From: an uncultured Clostridia bacterium
Lineage (GTDB): Bacteria; Bacillota; Clostridia; Christensenellales; Aristaeellaceae
NCBI GenBank assembly: GCA_934643825.1
Contig: CAKUCW010000009.1
Coordinates: 4,751 to 68,750 of the forward strand
DNA: 64,000 nucleotides
Direction: 5' to 3'
Every line of letters begins with the position of its first letter. The stretch's first letter is position 1. Positions 17,412 to 26,477 of this stretch are shown piece by piece. The notes under the pieces were generated by a model that ran no database searches, had not been told where the DNA came from, and was given only the letters and a program-made list of their open reading frames with translations. The position numbers and the translations under genes are program-made.

Positions 17412-17441
17412 AAACCCGTTCGGAAAACCGAACGGGTTTTT
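17412..17441 (+). terminator. Terminator of the nitroreductase gene
   Basis: A perfect 12-bp stem (17412-17423 with 17428-17439, AAACCCGTTCGG) with an AAAA loop, followed by TTTTT. Confidence 0.9.
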
Positions 17442-17442
17442 G

Positions 17443-17531
17443 ATGTATATAGAGATGATGTAAAACCGCTCGCGTGCGCAAAACGATCATGCTTTGCAGA
17501 CTTGGCGGAAGTGAAGGCGGACTCAGTCCGC
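17443..17531 (+). repeat. Family A repeat, single copy between convergent genes
   Basis: One copy with the GTATATAGAGATGATG left end, CGCGTGCGCAAAA core and hairpin GCGGACTCAGTCCGC (17517-17531). The hairpin overlaps the pepC stop codon on the minus strand. Confidence 0.8.
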
Positions 17532-18854
17532 AAGCGTGCCCATCGGATCCCAAGGCTCCAGAACGATCGGCTCCTGAGAAGCAAGCGCGGCGAGGTCGCC
17601 GAGGTATTCCTTTTCAACCGCCGCCTGGAAGACGTACTGGTCAAACCAGCTGTCCGAGCAGACGTAGTATCCCTTGTCGCCGCTCTTGTCGCCCCAGCTA
17701 TTTTCGATTTTCCAGCGGGTCGGATTGCCCGACGCGTCGAGGTTGACGCCGGTCAGCACCATGGCGTGATTCATGGCTGCCAGACCGTAATCAAGCGCGT
17801 TGGCTTTGTCCATTGCGAGATCCATGCCGGTCAGAAGCGGGAAGTTGAAGCTTCCGTCGTCCCAGATGCCCGCAGTGCGCTCGCCGAAATGCCCGACGTC
17901 GCTGCCGAACCAGACGACCTTGCCCGCTTTGAGCTGAGCGATGATGGCGGATTTGAATTCGTCCATCGTCAGATTGAGGTGAACGACGGGACGACCTTCC
18001 GCAACGTTGCCCAGCAGACGGACGGTGTAGGTCTTGTGATAGGGCTTGTCGGCGGTGGGGGCGTTGATGATGCTGACGATCTGCTCAAGCAGGTCGCCGA
18101 CATAACGCTCGGCAAAGGTCAGCGGGGTGAGGTTCTCCTCGATGTGATAAACCTTGTCCTTATCGACGTATTCAAAGCTGAACGCCTTGGGCGGCTCGCC
18201 GTAGCAGCTGCACAGGAAGCCGTAGATGCTGTCCAGAACCTTGTTCTTTTCCGCCTGAATCGCGTCTTCGTCCGCGCCGGAGGCAACCATGTCGCGCAGC
18301 TTCTGCGCGGCAGCCTTGAGCGCACGGTTCAAAACGGCGTTCATCTGGCGGGTGTTGCTGCTCTGATAGGTTTCGTCGTAAACGTCCTTGGGAACGACGC
18401 CGTATTTGCGGACGATGTTGGCAAACATATCCCACTGACCGCCATCGTGAACGCCGGTAGAAAGGATGTGCATCACGGTGCGGTCGCCGGTCGGCAGAGC
18501 AGCGGTTTCGAGAATGCTCTCAAGGAAATAGTTGCAGCGCTCGAACTTGTCCCAGAACGCCAGATAGCTCTGAGAAAGCTCAAAGTTTTCCAGATTGCGC
18601 ACGGCGGCGATGCGCTCGCGCAGCACGTTCGTCGCGGCAAACAACCAGCAGCGGCCGCTGGATTTCTGGTTGGTGACTTCCAGCGTCGGTACTTCAACGG
18701 AGAACTTCTGACGCATGGCGTTTGCGCGGCTGGAAACGAAAGCGACGTTGTTCAGTTCGCTCTTGGAGAGGGCAAGCGTCGCCAGCTGACGTTCCGCGCT
18801 TTGCTCGTAATCGTGGTTAAAAGCATCCAGATGAGAAAAGGTAACAGGTTTCAT
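17523..18854 (-). CDS. pepC: Aminopeptidase C (bleomycin hydrolase family)
   Basis: A 443-residue cytoplasmic cysteine aminopeptidase of peptidase family C1B. The catalytic cysteine is C69 in QKSSGRCWLFAA, the histidine is in NHAMVLTGV and the asparagine in IENSWGDKSG, in the order and length usual for PepC, which works as a hexamer with active sites inside a cavity. It releases N-terminal amino acids from peptides. The ATG at 18854 follows AAGGAAAG; the frame stays open upstream but without family sequence. The last two codons and stop lie inside a family A repeat hairpin, so that repeat has supplied the present C-terminus. Confidence 0.95.
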   Translation of the reverse strand: MKPVTFSHLDAFNHDYEQSAERQLATLALSKSELNNVAFVSSRANAMRQKFSVEVPTLEVTNQKSSGRCWLFAATNVLRERIAAVRNLENFELSQSYLAFWDKFERCNYFLESILETAALPTGDRTVMHILSTGVHDGGQWDMFANIVRKYGVVPKDVYDETYQSSNTRQMNAVLNRALKAAAQKLRDMVASGADEDAIQAEKNKVLDSIYGFLCSCYGEPPKAFSFEYVDKDKVYHIEENLTPLTFAERYVGDLLEQIVSIINAPTADKPYHKTYTVRLLGNVAEGRPVVHLNLTMDEFKSAIIAQLKAGKVVWFGSDVGHFGERTAGIWDDGSFNFPLLTGMDLAMDKANALDYGLAAMNHAMVLTGVNLDASGNPTRWKIENSWGDKSGDKGYYVCSDSWFDQYVFQAAVEKEYLGDLAALASQEPIVLEPWDPMGTLAD

Positions 18855-18964
18855 ACCGTATTTCTTCCTTTCCTTAAATAAAATGTGCGGGAAATATGCG
18901 GACTCAGCCCCCGGGGGATTGCGTAAATGTCCGCGTGAATCCGAATGGATGCGGCGCAAAGGGA

Positions 18965-19174
18965 TTACGCGATATCGGTGACCGTGTAGTCCTTATCCTC
19001 GACAGCCTTTTTCAGCACGGCGTTATCGACCGGCGTGCTGAGGGTGACGACGGCAGTGCCGCTGGTGTGGCTGACCTCGGCGGATGCAACGCCGTCCACA
19101 GCCTCCAAAGCCTTCTTGACGGCGGCTTCGCAATGACCGCACATCATGCCTTCGATTTTCATCGTCTTTTCCAT
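18965..19174 (-). CDS. Possible free CopZ-like copper chaperone from an internal start within copA
   Basis: Inside copA, the ATG at 19174 is preceded by an AGGAGG ribosome site (19183-19188 on the minus strand) with 8 bases spacing, better than many true starts here. Translation from it would give a separate 69-residue HMA protein with M-x-C-x2-C (GMMCGHC), the normal size of CopZ. No stop codon separates it from the ATPase, so both a fused and a free form are possible. Whether the internal start is used cannot be told from sequence. Confidence 0.5.
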   Translation of the reverse strand: MEKTMKIEGMMCGHCEAAVKKALEAVDGVASAEVSHTSGTAVVTLSTPVDNAVLKKAVEDKDYTVTDIA

Positions 19175-21481
19175 TTTGTTTTCCTCCTGATGATGTTTCT
19201 TTGATTTGATTTTTTTATCTTTTCCTGCATCGTGCAGTTTAAAAAGATTCAATCTGAGGGCATTGCTGACCACGCAGAAGCTCGACAGGCTCATTGCCGC
19301 CGCGCCGAACATCGGGTTCAGCGTCCAGCCGAAAAGCGGAATCCATACGCCCGCCGCCAGCGGAATGCCGATGACGTTATAGAAGAACGCCCAGAACAGG
19401 TTTTCGTGGATGTTGCGCAGGGTTGCGCGGCTCAGGCGAATCGCGGCGGGAACGTCGGAAAGCTGACTCTTCATCAGCACGACATCCGCCGCGTCGATCG
19501 CGACATCCGTGCCGGCGCCGATGGCGATGCCGATTTCCGCACGGGTGAGCGCGGGCGCGTCGTTGATGCCGTCGCCGACCATGGCGACCTTGCCCTTTTT
19601 CTGCAAAGCACGGATGACGTTTTCCTTGCCCTCGGGGAGGACGCCCGCGATGACCTCGTCTACGCCTACCTGACGCCCGATGGTACGGGCAGTGCGCTCG
19701 TTGTCGCCGGTCAGCATGACGACGCGGATGCCCATGTTGCGCAAAGCGGCGATGGCGGCGGGACTGTCCTCTTTGATGACGTCAGCAACGGCGATGATGC
19801 CCGCCAGCCTGCCGCCTTTGGCAAAGAGCAGAGGCGTTTTGCCTTCCTCGGCAAGCGATTCCGCCTTCGTGCGCAAATCGGAAGGAATCTGCGCCTTTGT
19901 CGAGATAAAGGACAGACTGCCGCCGAGCAGTTCTTCGCCGCCCAGCGTGGCGGTCAAGCCGTTGCCGGGAAGGGCGCGGAAATCGGAAACTTCGGCGATG
20001 CTGAGCTTTTCTTCGTCGGCGCGGTGCATGACGGCGCGGGCGAGGGGGTGTTCGCTGCGCTTTTCGAGCGCGGCGGCAAGGGTCAGCAGATCATGATCCG
20101 ACAAGCCGTCGGCGGGGACAAGATCCGTTACACGCGGCTCGCCTCGGGTGATGGTGCCGGTTTTATCGAGCGCGACAATTTCGGTTTTGCCGGTTTCTTC
20201 AAGCGAAACGGCGGTTTTGAAGAGAATGCCGTTTTTCGCGCCCAGACCGTTGCCGACCATGATGGCAACCGGCGTCGCCAAGCCCAGTGCACAGGGACAG
20301 CTGATGACCAGCACGGAAATGCCGCGAGCCAGCGCGAAACCGATCGGCTTGCCGCAGAGCAGCCAAACCGCCGTCGTAAGGATGGCAAGGAGGATGACGG
20401 TCGGCACGAATACGCCGGATACCTTGTCGGCAACCTTTGCAATCGGCGCTTTTGTCGCCGCCGCATCGGAAACCATTTTGATAATCTGCGAAAGGGTCGT
20501 ATCTTCGCCGACACGCGTGGCTTCGCAGCGCAGGAAACCGGATTGATTGCTCGTTGCGGCGGAAACGCTGTCACCGACGGTTTTGTCGACCGGAATGCTC
20601 TCTCCGGTCAGCGCAGACTCGTTGACGGCGCTTTCGCCTTCCAGAATGACGCCGTCAACCGGAATGTTTTCGCCGGGGCGCACAACGAATATGTCTCCGC
20701 GCCTGACCTGCGCAATCGGCACGGTGACTTCCTGACCGCCGCGGATCAGCACGGCGGTCTGCGGCGCGAGTTTCATCAGGCTCTTGAGTGCGTCGGTGGT
20801 TTTTCCTTTGGAGCGGGCTTCAAGCATCTTGCCGACGGTGATGAGCGCGAGAATCATGGCGGCGGATTCAAAATAGAATTCGTGCATATAGCTCATCACG
20901 GCGGTCATGTCCCCGCGAACCTGTGCGCCCGTCATGGCGAACAAGGCATAGGTGCTGTAACCGAAGGAAGCGGTCGAGCCGAGGGCGACGAGCGTATCCA
21001 TATTCGGCGAACCATGGAACAGACTCTTGAAGCCGTTGATGAAGAACTTTTGATTGATGACCATGACGGCGATGGTCAGCAGCATCTGAACCAGCCCCAT
21101 AGCGACGTGATTATCGTCAAAAAAGGCGGGGAGGCGCCAGCCCCACATCATATGCCCCATGGAAAAGTACATCAAAACGATGAGGAATCCCAGCGACGCG
21201 ATGAGCCGATGCTTGAGAACCGGCGTTTCGTGATCGGCAAGCGCGTCCTCCTGTTGGACGATGCCGGGGGATTCCTGCGCCGCGCCCTTTAGGGATGCGC
21301 CGTAGCCTGCCGCCTGCACAGCGGAAATAACCGCTTGCGGATTGGCATTGCCTTCGACGCCCATTGAATGGGTCAGCAGGCTGACCGAGCAGCTCGTCAC
21401 GCCCGGGACATGGGAAACGGCTTTTTCAACCCGGGCGCTGCAAGCGGCACAGCTCATGCCTGTTACGGTATATTGTTCCAT
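18965..21481 (-). CDS. copA: Copper-exporting P-type ATPase with fused C-terminal CopZ-like domain
   Basis: An 838-residue P1B-type ATPase. The N-terminal metal-binding domain has C11-x2-C14 (GMSCAAC). The actuator motif TGES is at 292-295, the transmembrane metal site CPC at 395-397, the phosphorylation motif DKTGT at 439-443, and GDGINDAPA follows near 660. After the last membrane helices a lysine-rich linker leads in frame into a second metal-binding domain (residues 770-838, GMMCGHC). It pumps Cu(I) out of the cell. An AAGGAG site precedes the ATG. CsoR lies 52 bases upstream in the same operon. The C-terminal domain looks like a fused CopZ chaperone. Confidence 0.95.
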   Translation of the reverse strand: MEQYTVTGMSCAACSARVEKAVSHVPGVTSCSVSLLTHSMGVEGNANPQAVISAVQAAGYGASLKGAAQESPGIVQQEDALADHETPVLKHRLIASLGFLIVLMYFSMGHMMWGWRLPAFFDDNHVAMGLVQMLLTIAVMVINQKFFINGFKSLFHGSPNMDTLVALGSTASFGYSTYALFAMTGAQVRGDMTAVMSYMHEFYFESAAMILALITVGKMLEARSKGKTTDALKSLMKLAPQTAVLIRGGQEVTVPIAQVRRGDIFVVRPGENIPVDGVILEGESAVNESALTGESIPVDKTVGDSVSAATSNQSGFLRCEATRVGEDTTLSQIIKMVSDAAATKAPIAKVADKVSGVFVPTVILLAILTTAVWLLCGKPIGFALARGISVLVISCPCALGLATPVAIMVGNGLGAKNGILFKTAVSLEETGKTEIVALDKTGTITRGEPRVTDLVPADGLSDHDLLTLAAALEKRSEHPLARAVMHRADEEKLSIAEVSDFRALPGNGLTATLGGEELLGGSLSFISTKAQIPSDLRTKAESLAEEGKTPLLFAKGGRLAGIIAVADVIKEDSPAAIAALRNMGIRVVMLTGDNERTARTIGRQVGVDEVIAGVLPEGKENVIRALQKKGKVAMVGDGINDAPALTRAEIGIAIGAGTDVAIDAADVVLMKSQLSDVPAAIRLSRATLRNIHENLFWAFFYNVIGIPLAAGVWIPLFGWTLNPMFGAAAMSLSSFCVVSNALRLNLFKLHDAGKDKKIKSKKHHQEENKMEKTMKIEGMMCGHCEAAVKKALEAVDGVASAEVSHTSGTAVVTLSTPVDNAVLKKAVEDKDYTVTDIA

Positions 21482-21533
21482 AAAAGCTCCTTTCAGAAGG
21501 AGAATGGGGACAAAGCCCTGACGTTCTCCTCGT

Positions 21534-21842
21534 TTAACGCATCAGCTTTTGCAGCGTGGTCAAAAGCTCGTCGATGGTTTCGTCCTTGCCGTCGCGAATG
21601 TCCTGCGCGACGCAGGTTTTGACGTGGCTGGCGAGCAGAACCTTGGAAAAGCTGTTCAGCGCCGCGCTTGCCGCCGCAACCTGCGTTAAGATATCCGGGC
21701 AGTATGCGTCTTTTTCAACCATGCCGCGAATGCCGCGAATCTGTCCTTCAATGCGGTTTAAGCGGTTGAGCAGGTCGCGCTCTTCCTTTTCGCTTCGGTG
21801 CTTCGTGCGGCAGGAACAGCAGTTTTGTTCTGGATTGTCCAT
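21534..21842 (-). CDS. csoR: Copper-sensing repressor CsoR
   Basis: A 102-residue all-helical repressor of the CsoR/RcnR family. The Cu(I) ligands C48, H73 and C77 are all present (AYCPDIL and SHVKTC), the pattern that separates copper sensors from nickel or sulfide sensors. Cysteines near the N-terminus (QNCCSC) are extra. The ATG at 21842 follows GCGAGGTG; the frame extends upstream across the promoter, so longer starts are rejected. It is the first gene of the csoR-copA operon, and its operator lies in its own promoter. Confidence 0.95.
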   Translation of the reverse strand: MDNPEQNCCSCRTKHRSEKEERDLLNRLNRIEGQIRGIRGMVEKDAYCPDILTQVAAASAALNSFSKVLLASHVKTCVAQDIRDGKDETIDELLTTLQKLMR

Positions 21843-21866
21843 GTTTTCACCTCGCCTTGCAGCGAT

Positions 21867-21895
21867 AGTATATACCCCTTGGGGGTATATGTCAA
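21867..21895 (-). promoter_or_regulatory. csoR-copA promoter with CsoR operator in the spacer
   Basis: On the minus strand TTGACA (21890-21895), 17-bp spacer, TATACT (21867-21872). The spacer is filled by the GC-tract palindrome ATATACCCC (21870-21878) with GGGGTATAT (21882-21890), the classic form of a CsoR site. CsoR binding would block RNA polymerase until copper is present. Confidence 0.88.
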
Positions 21896-22078
21896 GAATA
21901 AGTTTGCAAAATCTAACATTGTTTTTGCGGCCAGGTTTCAAACGCTCAAAAACGGTTTTGCGGGACAAGGATCCAATAAATAAAATGAAGCAGAATTCTT
22001 AAAACTTTTAATATCGTTCGGAATAATTGGCGGAATTGATAAAATATGCAGGAACGAAACAAATGAACTCCAAAATAG

Positions 22079-22107
22079 TTGACGTGGGTCAAAAAATGGA
22101 ATATACT
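22079..22107 (+). promoter_or_regulatory. Promoter of the glutamine synthetase gene
   Basis: TTGACG (22079-22084), 17-bp spacer, TATACT (22102-22107), 94 bases before the start. The leader holds a small GCCGC-TAA-GCGGC hairpin (22167-22179). The 180 bases between this promoter and the csoR promoter contain no gene. Confidence 0.65.
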
Positions 22108-22200
22108 GACGCACGTTAAAAAGCGAGCGGCAGAAGACAGAACAACATGCAGCCGCCGCCCACAAAGCCGCTAAGCGGCGAAGAATAGGGAGAGATCGTG

Positions 22201-24276
22201 ATGAAGAAAGTTCCCGAACTGTTTGGAAGCATGGTTTTCAATGAAGCCGTCATGAAAGAAAAGCTGCCCAAAGATGTTTTTAGGGCACTCAAGCAGACCA
22301 TTCGCCATGGATTGGCTTTGGATCCGCAGATTGCGGGCGTTGTCGCCAATGCGATGAAGGATTGGGCAATCGAGAAGGGCGCGACCCATTTCACCCACTG
22401 GTTCCAGCCGATGACCGGCATCACCGCCGAGAAGCATGACTCCTTCATTTCTCCCTGCGCGGATGGAACGGTGATCATGGAGTTTTCCGGAAAGGAACTG
22501 ATCAAGGGCGAGCCGGACGCGTCGTCCTTCCCGTCTGGCGGTCTGCGTGCGACGTTTGAAGCACGCGGCTATACGGCATGGGATCCGACGAGCTATGCGT
22601 TTATTAAGGATGACACGCTCTGCATTCCGACGGCATTCTGTTCTTACACGGGCGAGATTCTGGACAAGAAAACGCCGCTTTTGCGCTCGATGCAGGCGAT
22701 CAGCGCGGAAGCCTGCCGTGTGCTGAAGCTGTTTGGCAAGGACGCATCCCGCGTCACCACGACGGTCGGACCGGAGCAGGAGTATTTCCTGATTGATAAG
22801 GAAGATTATAAAAAACGTCCCGACCTGATTCTGACCGGGCGCACGCTGTTTGGCGCAAGGGCGCCGAAGGGGCAGGAGCTGGAGGATCATTACTTCGGTT
22901 CGATCCGCCCGCGTGTCAAGGCGTTCATGGCGGATTTGGATGAAGAGCTTTGGAAGCTGGGCATTTGCGCCAAAACCGAGCATAACGAGGTCGCGCCGTG
23001 CCAGCATGAGATGGCGCCCATTTTCGCAACGGCGAATATTGCGACCGACCACAATCAGCTGACGATGGAAATCATGAAGAAGGTTGCGGATCGGCATGGG
23101 CTGGTCTGCCTGCTGCATGAAAAGCCGTTTGAAGGTGTCAACGGTTCCGGTAAGCACAACAACTGGTCGATTTCGACCGACAAAGGGGAGAACCTGCTCG
23201 ATCCCGGCTCTACGCCGATGGAGAACGCGCAGTTCCTGCTGTTCCTGACGGCGGTGATCAAAGCGGTTGATGAATATCAGGATCTGCTGCGCATCAGCGT
23301 CGCCAGCGCGGGCAACGACCATCGCTTGGGCGCGAATGAAGCGCCGCCTGCAATCGTGTCCATGTATGTCGGCGATGAGCTGGCGGCGGTCATCCGTTCG
23401 CTGGTCGAAGGGACGGACTACAAGTCGGCGGAACACAAGAGCATGGATATCGGCGTTACGACCCTGCCGCCGATTCCGCAGGACAATTCCGACCGCAACC
23501 GCACCTCGCCTTTTGCGTTCACGGGCAACAAGTTTGAGTTCCGTATGCCGGGCTCGTCCTTCAACATTGCCTGCACCAACATCATGCTCAACACGGCGGT
23601 TGCGGATGAATTGATGCAGTTTGCCGATGAATTGGAAAAGGCGGAGAACTTTGAGGATGCGCTTTCCAAGCTCATCCGCCGTGAATTGAAGGCGCATCAG
23701 CGCATCCTTTTCAACGGCAACGGATATAGTCCGGAGTGGGAGATTGAAGCCGAGCGTCGCGGGCTGCTGAATCTGCGCTCCACGCCGGAAGCCCTCATCC
23801 ATTATACGGACAAGAAGAATGTCGAGCTGTTTGCCCGCCATGGCGTGTACACCTATACGGAGATCAAATCCCGTCAGGATATCAACATGGAGGAATACAC
23901 CAAGGTCGTCCACATCGAAGCGCTGACGATGATTGACATGCTCGGCAAGATGATCGTGCCGTCCTGCGTGGCATATTCCAAGATGATGGCGGAGGGCGTC
24001 GCGGCGAAGAAGAGCATCGGCGTAGAAGCGCCTGCGGAAGTGGCTCAGGTTAAGCTGCTGACCGAAAAGACCGCGGATTTGATGACGCTCAAAGCTGAAC
24101 TTGAGGCTGCGGTTGCGGGCGAACCGGACGGGCTGAATGAACGGGCGATGTATGAGCATGAAGCCGTCATTCCGGCGATGGAAGCCGCCCGGAAGGCTGC
24201 CGATGAGCTGGAGATGAAGGTGGACAAGAAGTATTGGAGCATGCCGACATATGCGGATCTGCTGTTTTATGTCTGA
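22201..24276 (+). CDS. glnN: Glutamine synthetase, type III
   Basis: A 691-residue enzyme, the size of type III glutamine synthetases (about 690-730, against about 450 for type I). It makes glutamine from glutamate and ammonia with ATP. Visible type III features include [13 protein letters not shown] [12 protein letters not shown] near the N-terminus, the catalytic [11 protein letters not shown] segment, the ATP-binding GSGKHNNWS and a C-terminal helical extension. The ATG at 22201 follows AGGGAGA; a GTG directly before it is an alternative. It has its own promoter and terminator. Type III enzymes are dodecamers and are common in Clostridia and Bacteroidetes. Confidence 0.95.
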   Translation: MKKVPELFGSMVFNEAVMKEKLPKDVFRALKQTIRHGLALDPQIAGVVANAMKDWAIEKGATHFTHWFQPMTGITAEKHDSFISPCADGTVIMEFSGKELIKGEPDASSFPSGGLRATFEARGYTAWDPTSYAFIKDDTLCIPTAFCSYTGEILDKKTPLLRSMQAISAEACRVLKLFGKDASRVTTTVGPEQEYFLIDKEDYKKRPDLILTGRTLFGARAPKGQELEDHYFGSIRPRVKAFMADLDEELWKLGICAKTEHNEVAPCQHEMAPIFATANIATDHNQLTMEIMKKVADRHGLVCLLHEKPFEGVNGSGKHNNWSISTDKGENLLDPGSTPMENAQFLLFLTAVIKAVDEYQDLLRISVASAGNDHRLGANEAPPAIVSMYVGDELAAVIRSLVEGTDYKSAEHKSMDIGVTTLPPIPQDNSDRNRTSPFAFTGNKFEFRMPGSSFNIACTNIMLNTAVADELMQFADELEKAENFEDALSKLIRRELKAHQRILFNGNGYSPEWEIEAERRGLLNLRSTPEALIHYTDKKNVELFARHGVYTYTEIKSRQDINMEEYTKVVHIEALTMIDMLGKMIVPSCVAYSKMMAEGVAAKKSIGVEAPAEVAQVKLLTEKTADLMTLKAELEAAVAGEPDGLNERAMYEHEAVIPAMEAARKAADELEMKVDKKYWSMPTYADLLFYV

Positions 24277-24322
24277 GGCATGATGCGGATTTTAAAAGCG
24301 GTATAACCAAGAAAACAGGAAG

Positions 24323-24369
24323 AAACGGCATGTGCGCCAAGGGTTTGAGAAGGCGCATATGCCGTTTTG
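24323..24369 (+). terminator. Terminator of the glutamine synthetase gene
   Basis: A 16-bp stem, AAACGGCATGTGCGCC (24323-24338) with GGCGCATATGCCGTTT (24352-24367), followed by T-rich sequence. Confidence 0.82.
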
Positions 24370-24425
24370 TTCATGTTCGCAAACATGTTTTGCAAGGAAT
24401 CCCAGCGCTTTTTTATCCGTAAGCC

Positions 24426-24454
24426 TTGCCATTTTGGGCGTTAGAGGGTACAAT
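24426..24454 (+). promoter_or_regulatory. Promoter of tilS-hpt(-ftsH)
   Basis: TTGCCA (24426-24431), 17-bp spacer, TACAAT (24449-24454), 28 bases before the tilS start. Confidence 0.6.
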
Positions 24455-24481
24455 AGAAACCGTGTAGACAGGAGACTTCAA

Positions 24482-25882
24482 ATGGTATCAGCAGAAGCAT
24501 GGATGGAACAGTTGCGGCAGGATTGCGGCGTATGCGCGGGGAGCCATGTGCTTGTCGCGGTCAGCGGCGGCGCGGACTCTACGGCGCTGCTTTGTTTTTT
24601 CTGCGAGATCCGGGAAAAATACCCGCTTGAAATATCCTGCGCACATGTCGAACATGGCATACGCGGGGCGCAGTCGCTTGCGGACATGGAATTTGTCCGC
24701 GAATTGTGCAAACAGAAAAACGTTCCTTTTTATGGCACGCATGCGGATGTGCCGGGCTATGCCAAGGCGCACGGATGCGGCATGGAAGACGCGGCGAGAA
24801 CGCTTCGATATGCGTTTCTAAGCGAAACGGCGAAGAAAATCGGCGCGGATGCCATCGCACTGGCGCATCATCGCCGCGATCAGGCGGAAACGGTTTTGCT
24901 GCATGCGGCGCGAGGGAGCGACATGCGCGGGCTTTGCGCCATGCGGATGCGTCGGGGGACGTTCATTCGACCGTTCCTGAATGAAACACCGGAGAATATC
25001 CGCGCCTATTTGAATCAGATCGGGCAGGCGTGGCGGGAAGACGAAACGAATGCCTGTGAGGATTACGCACGCAACCGCGTTCGACTGACGGCGCTGCCTG
25101 CGCTTGAGGCGGCATGCCCGGGCGCGGAAGGAGCGCTGGCGCGGCTGGCATCGGCGGCGCAGCGGGACGAAGATTATTTTTCTTTGCAGCTGGATGCTCT
25201 TGTCGGAAAGCCTTTGCTGCTGGCTGACGGCGCGTGTCTGCCGAGAGAAAAGCTTGCCGGGCTGCATCCCGCGCTGGTGAGCCGGGCGTTCATCCGTCTG
25301 GCGGAAGCGGCGGATATGCCCGCGCAGAGTGCGCAGACGATCGAGAGGCTGCTTGGGTGTCTGATACGGGAAGAGCGATGCGTCGTCAATTTGATTGGCG
25401 GCGGACACGCGGAATTCGGCGCACGATACGTCTGCTTTCTTCGGGAGCGGGAGATTGCCGAAACGCCGCTTGCCTTGCAGGGGATGACCCGGACGCCGTT
25501 TGGCGCGTTTTTCGTGCGAAAAGCGGAAAAAGGCGAGTTTGGCGACGGCGTAACCGCGCAGACGATGGATGCACGGGATCTGGAAGGCGCAGTCATTGCG
25601 CCGTGGCGCACGGAGGACAGCATGACGCCCTTTGGCGGACAAAGTCCCGTGCGGATGAAAAAGCTGCTGGAGGGCGTGGAGCATGGTCTGCGCCGCAGCG
25701 TACCTGTTTTGCGCAGGGGAAACACATTGCTATGGATGCCGGGCGTTCGTCCGGCTGAGATATGCCGCGGAAGGGAAGGCGGCGAGCGGATGCTGGTTTC
25801 GTTTGAAAACCGGTTCGCGGGCTGCTTTTCGATCAACGGTAAATATACAAAACAAAATCAGGGGGCAAAAACAGATGAGTGA
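24482..25882 (+). CDS. tilS: tRNA(Ile)-lysidine synthase
   Basis: A 466-residue enzyme that converts C34 of the CAU-anticodon tRNA-Ile to lysidine so that it reads AUA. The PP-loop SGGADS lies at residues 28-33, followed by the family features EHGIRG and LAHHRRDQAET. The C-terminal TilS substrate-binding domain with PVRMKKLL is present. The ATG at 24482 is preceded by CAGGAG; the frame is open further upstream but only over the previous terminator. tilS-hpt-ftsH is a widely conserved Firmicute order, and tilS overlaps hpt by 8 bases. Confidence 0.93.
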   Translation: MVSAEAWMEQLRQDCGVCAGSHVLVAVSGGADSTALLCFFCEIREKYPLEISCAHVEHGIRGAQSLADMEFVRELCKQKNVPFYGTHADVPGYAKAHGCGMEDAARTLRYAFLSETAKKIGADAIALAHHRRDQAETVLLHAARGSDMRGLCAMRMRRGTFIRPFLNETPENIRAYLNQIGQAWREDETNACEDYARNRVRLTALPALEAACPGAEGALARLASAAQRDEDYFSLQLDALVGKPLLLADGACLPREKLAGLHPALVSRAFIRLAEAADMPAQSAQTIERLLGCLIREERCVVNLIGGGHAEFGARYVCFLREREIAETPLALQGMTRTPFGAFFVRKAEKGEFGDGVTAQTMDARDLEGAVIAPWRTEDSMTPFGGQSPVRMKKLLEGVEHGLRRSVPVLRRGNTLLWMPGVRPAEICRGREGGERMLVSFENRFAGCFSINGKYTKQNQGAKTDE

Positions 25883-26432
25883 AACGAGAAAGACATATGC
25901 CGATTTGAAAGACGAACTGCTGATTACGCGTGAGCAGATTGCTAAGCGCGTCAAGGAAATGGGCGCGGAGATTACCCGCGATTTTGAAGGCAAGGATTTG
26001 ACCGTGATCTGCATCCTCAAGGGTGCGGTCGTGTTCTTTGTTGACCTCATCCGCGAGATCGACCTGCCGATGTCGATGGACTTCATGGCGATTTCCAGCT
26101 ACGGAAGCGCGACCAAGTCTTCCGGCGTTGTGCGCATTCTCAAGGATCTGGATAAGCCGATCAACGGCAAGGATGTGCTGATTGTCGAGGATATCGTCGA
26201 TTCGGGCATGACCCTCTCCTTCCTGAAGGAAAACCTGCTCAGCCGCGGCGCCGCGTCCCTGCATATCGTAACGCTGCTGGATAAGCCGGAGCGCCGCCGT
26301 GTGCCGCTGGAGGTGGATTATTTCGGTTTCACCATCCCGGATGAATTCGTCGTCGGCTATGGTCTTGACTATGCGGAGAAGTATCGCAACCTGCCGGACA
26401 TCGGCGTTCTGCGCCCGGAAATCTACGAATAA
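25875..26432 (+). CDS. hpt: Hypoxanthine phosphoribosyltransferase
   Basis: A 185-residue purine salvage enzyme making IMP and GMP from hypoxanthine and guanine with PRPP. The PRPP-binding motif VLIVEDIVDSGMTL and the GAVVFFVDLIREI loop are present, and length is standard (about 175-185). The ATG at 25875 lies within the last codons of tilS, preceded by CAGGGGGC. The pairing with tilS and ftsH is the usual Firmicute arrangement. Confidence 0.96.
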   Translation: MSETRKTYADLKDELLITREQIAKRVKEMGAEITRDFEGKDLTVICILKGAVVFFVDLIREIDLPMSMDFMAISSYGSATKSSGVVRILKDLDKPINGKDVLIVEDIVDSGMTLSFLKENLLSRGAASLHIVTLLDKPERRRVPLEVDYFGFTIPDEFVVGYGLDYAEKYRNLPDIGVLRPEIYE

Positions 26433-26477
26433 TTTCATCTTTCGCCGCAGCTTTGCTGCGTCAATTGGAGGTTCCCA

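Noticed and set aside
17502..18881. A 459-codon + strand frame opposite pepC
   Set aside because: Opposite to a gene with a complete catalytic triad; no promoter, ribosome site or family match.
18890..18945. A possible decayed family A copy between pepC and copA
   Set aside because: Only short pieces match (GCGGACTCAGCCC and TCCGCGTGA); too little is left to call it with confidence.
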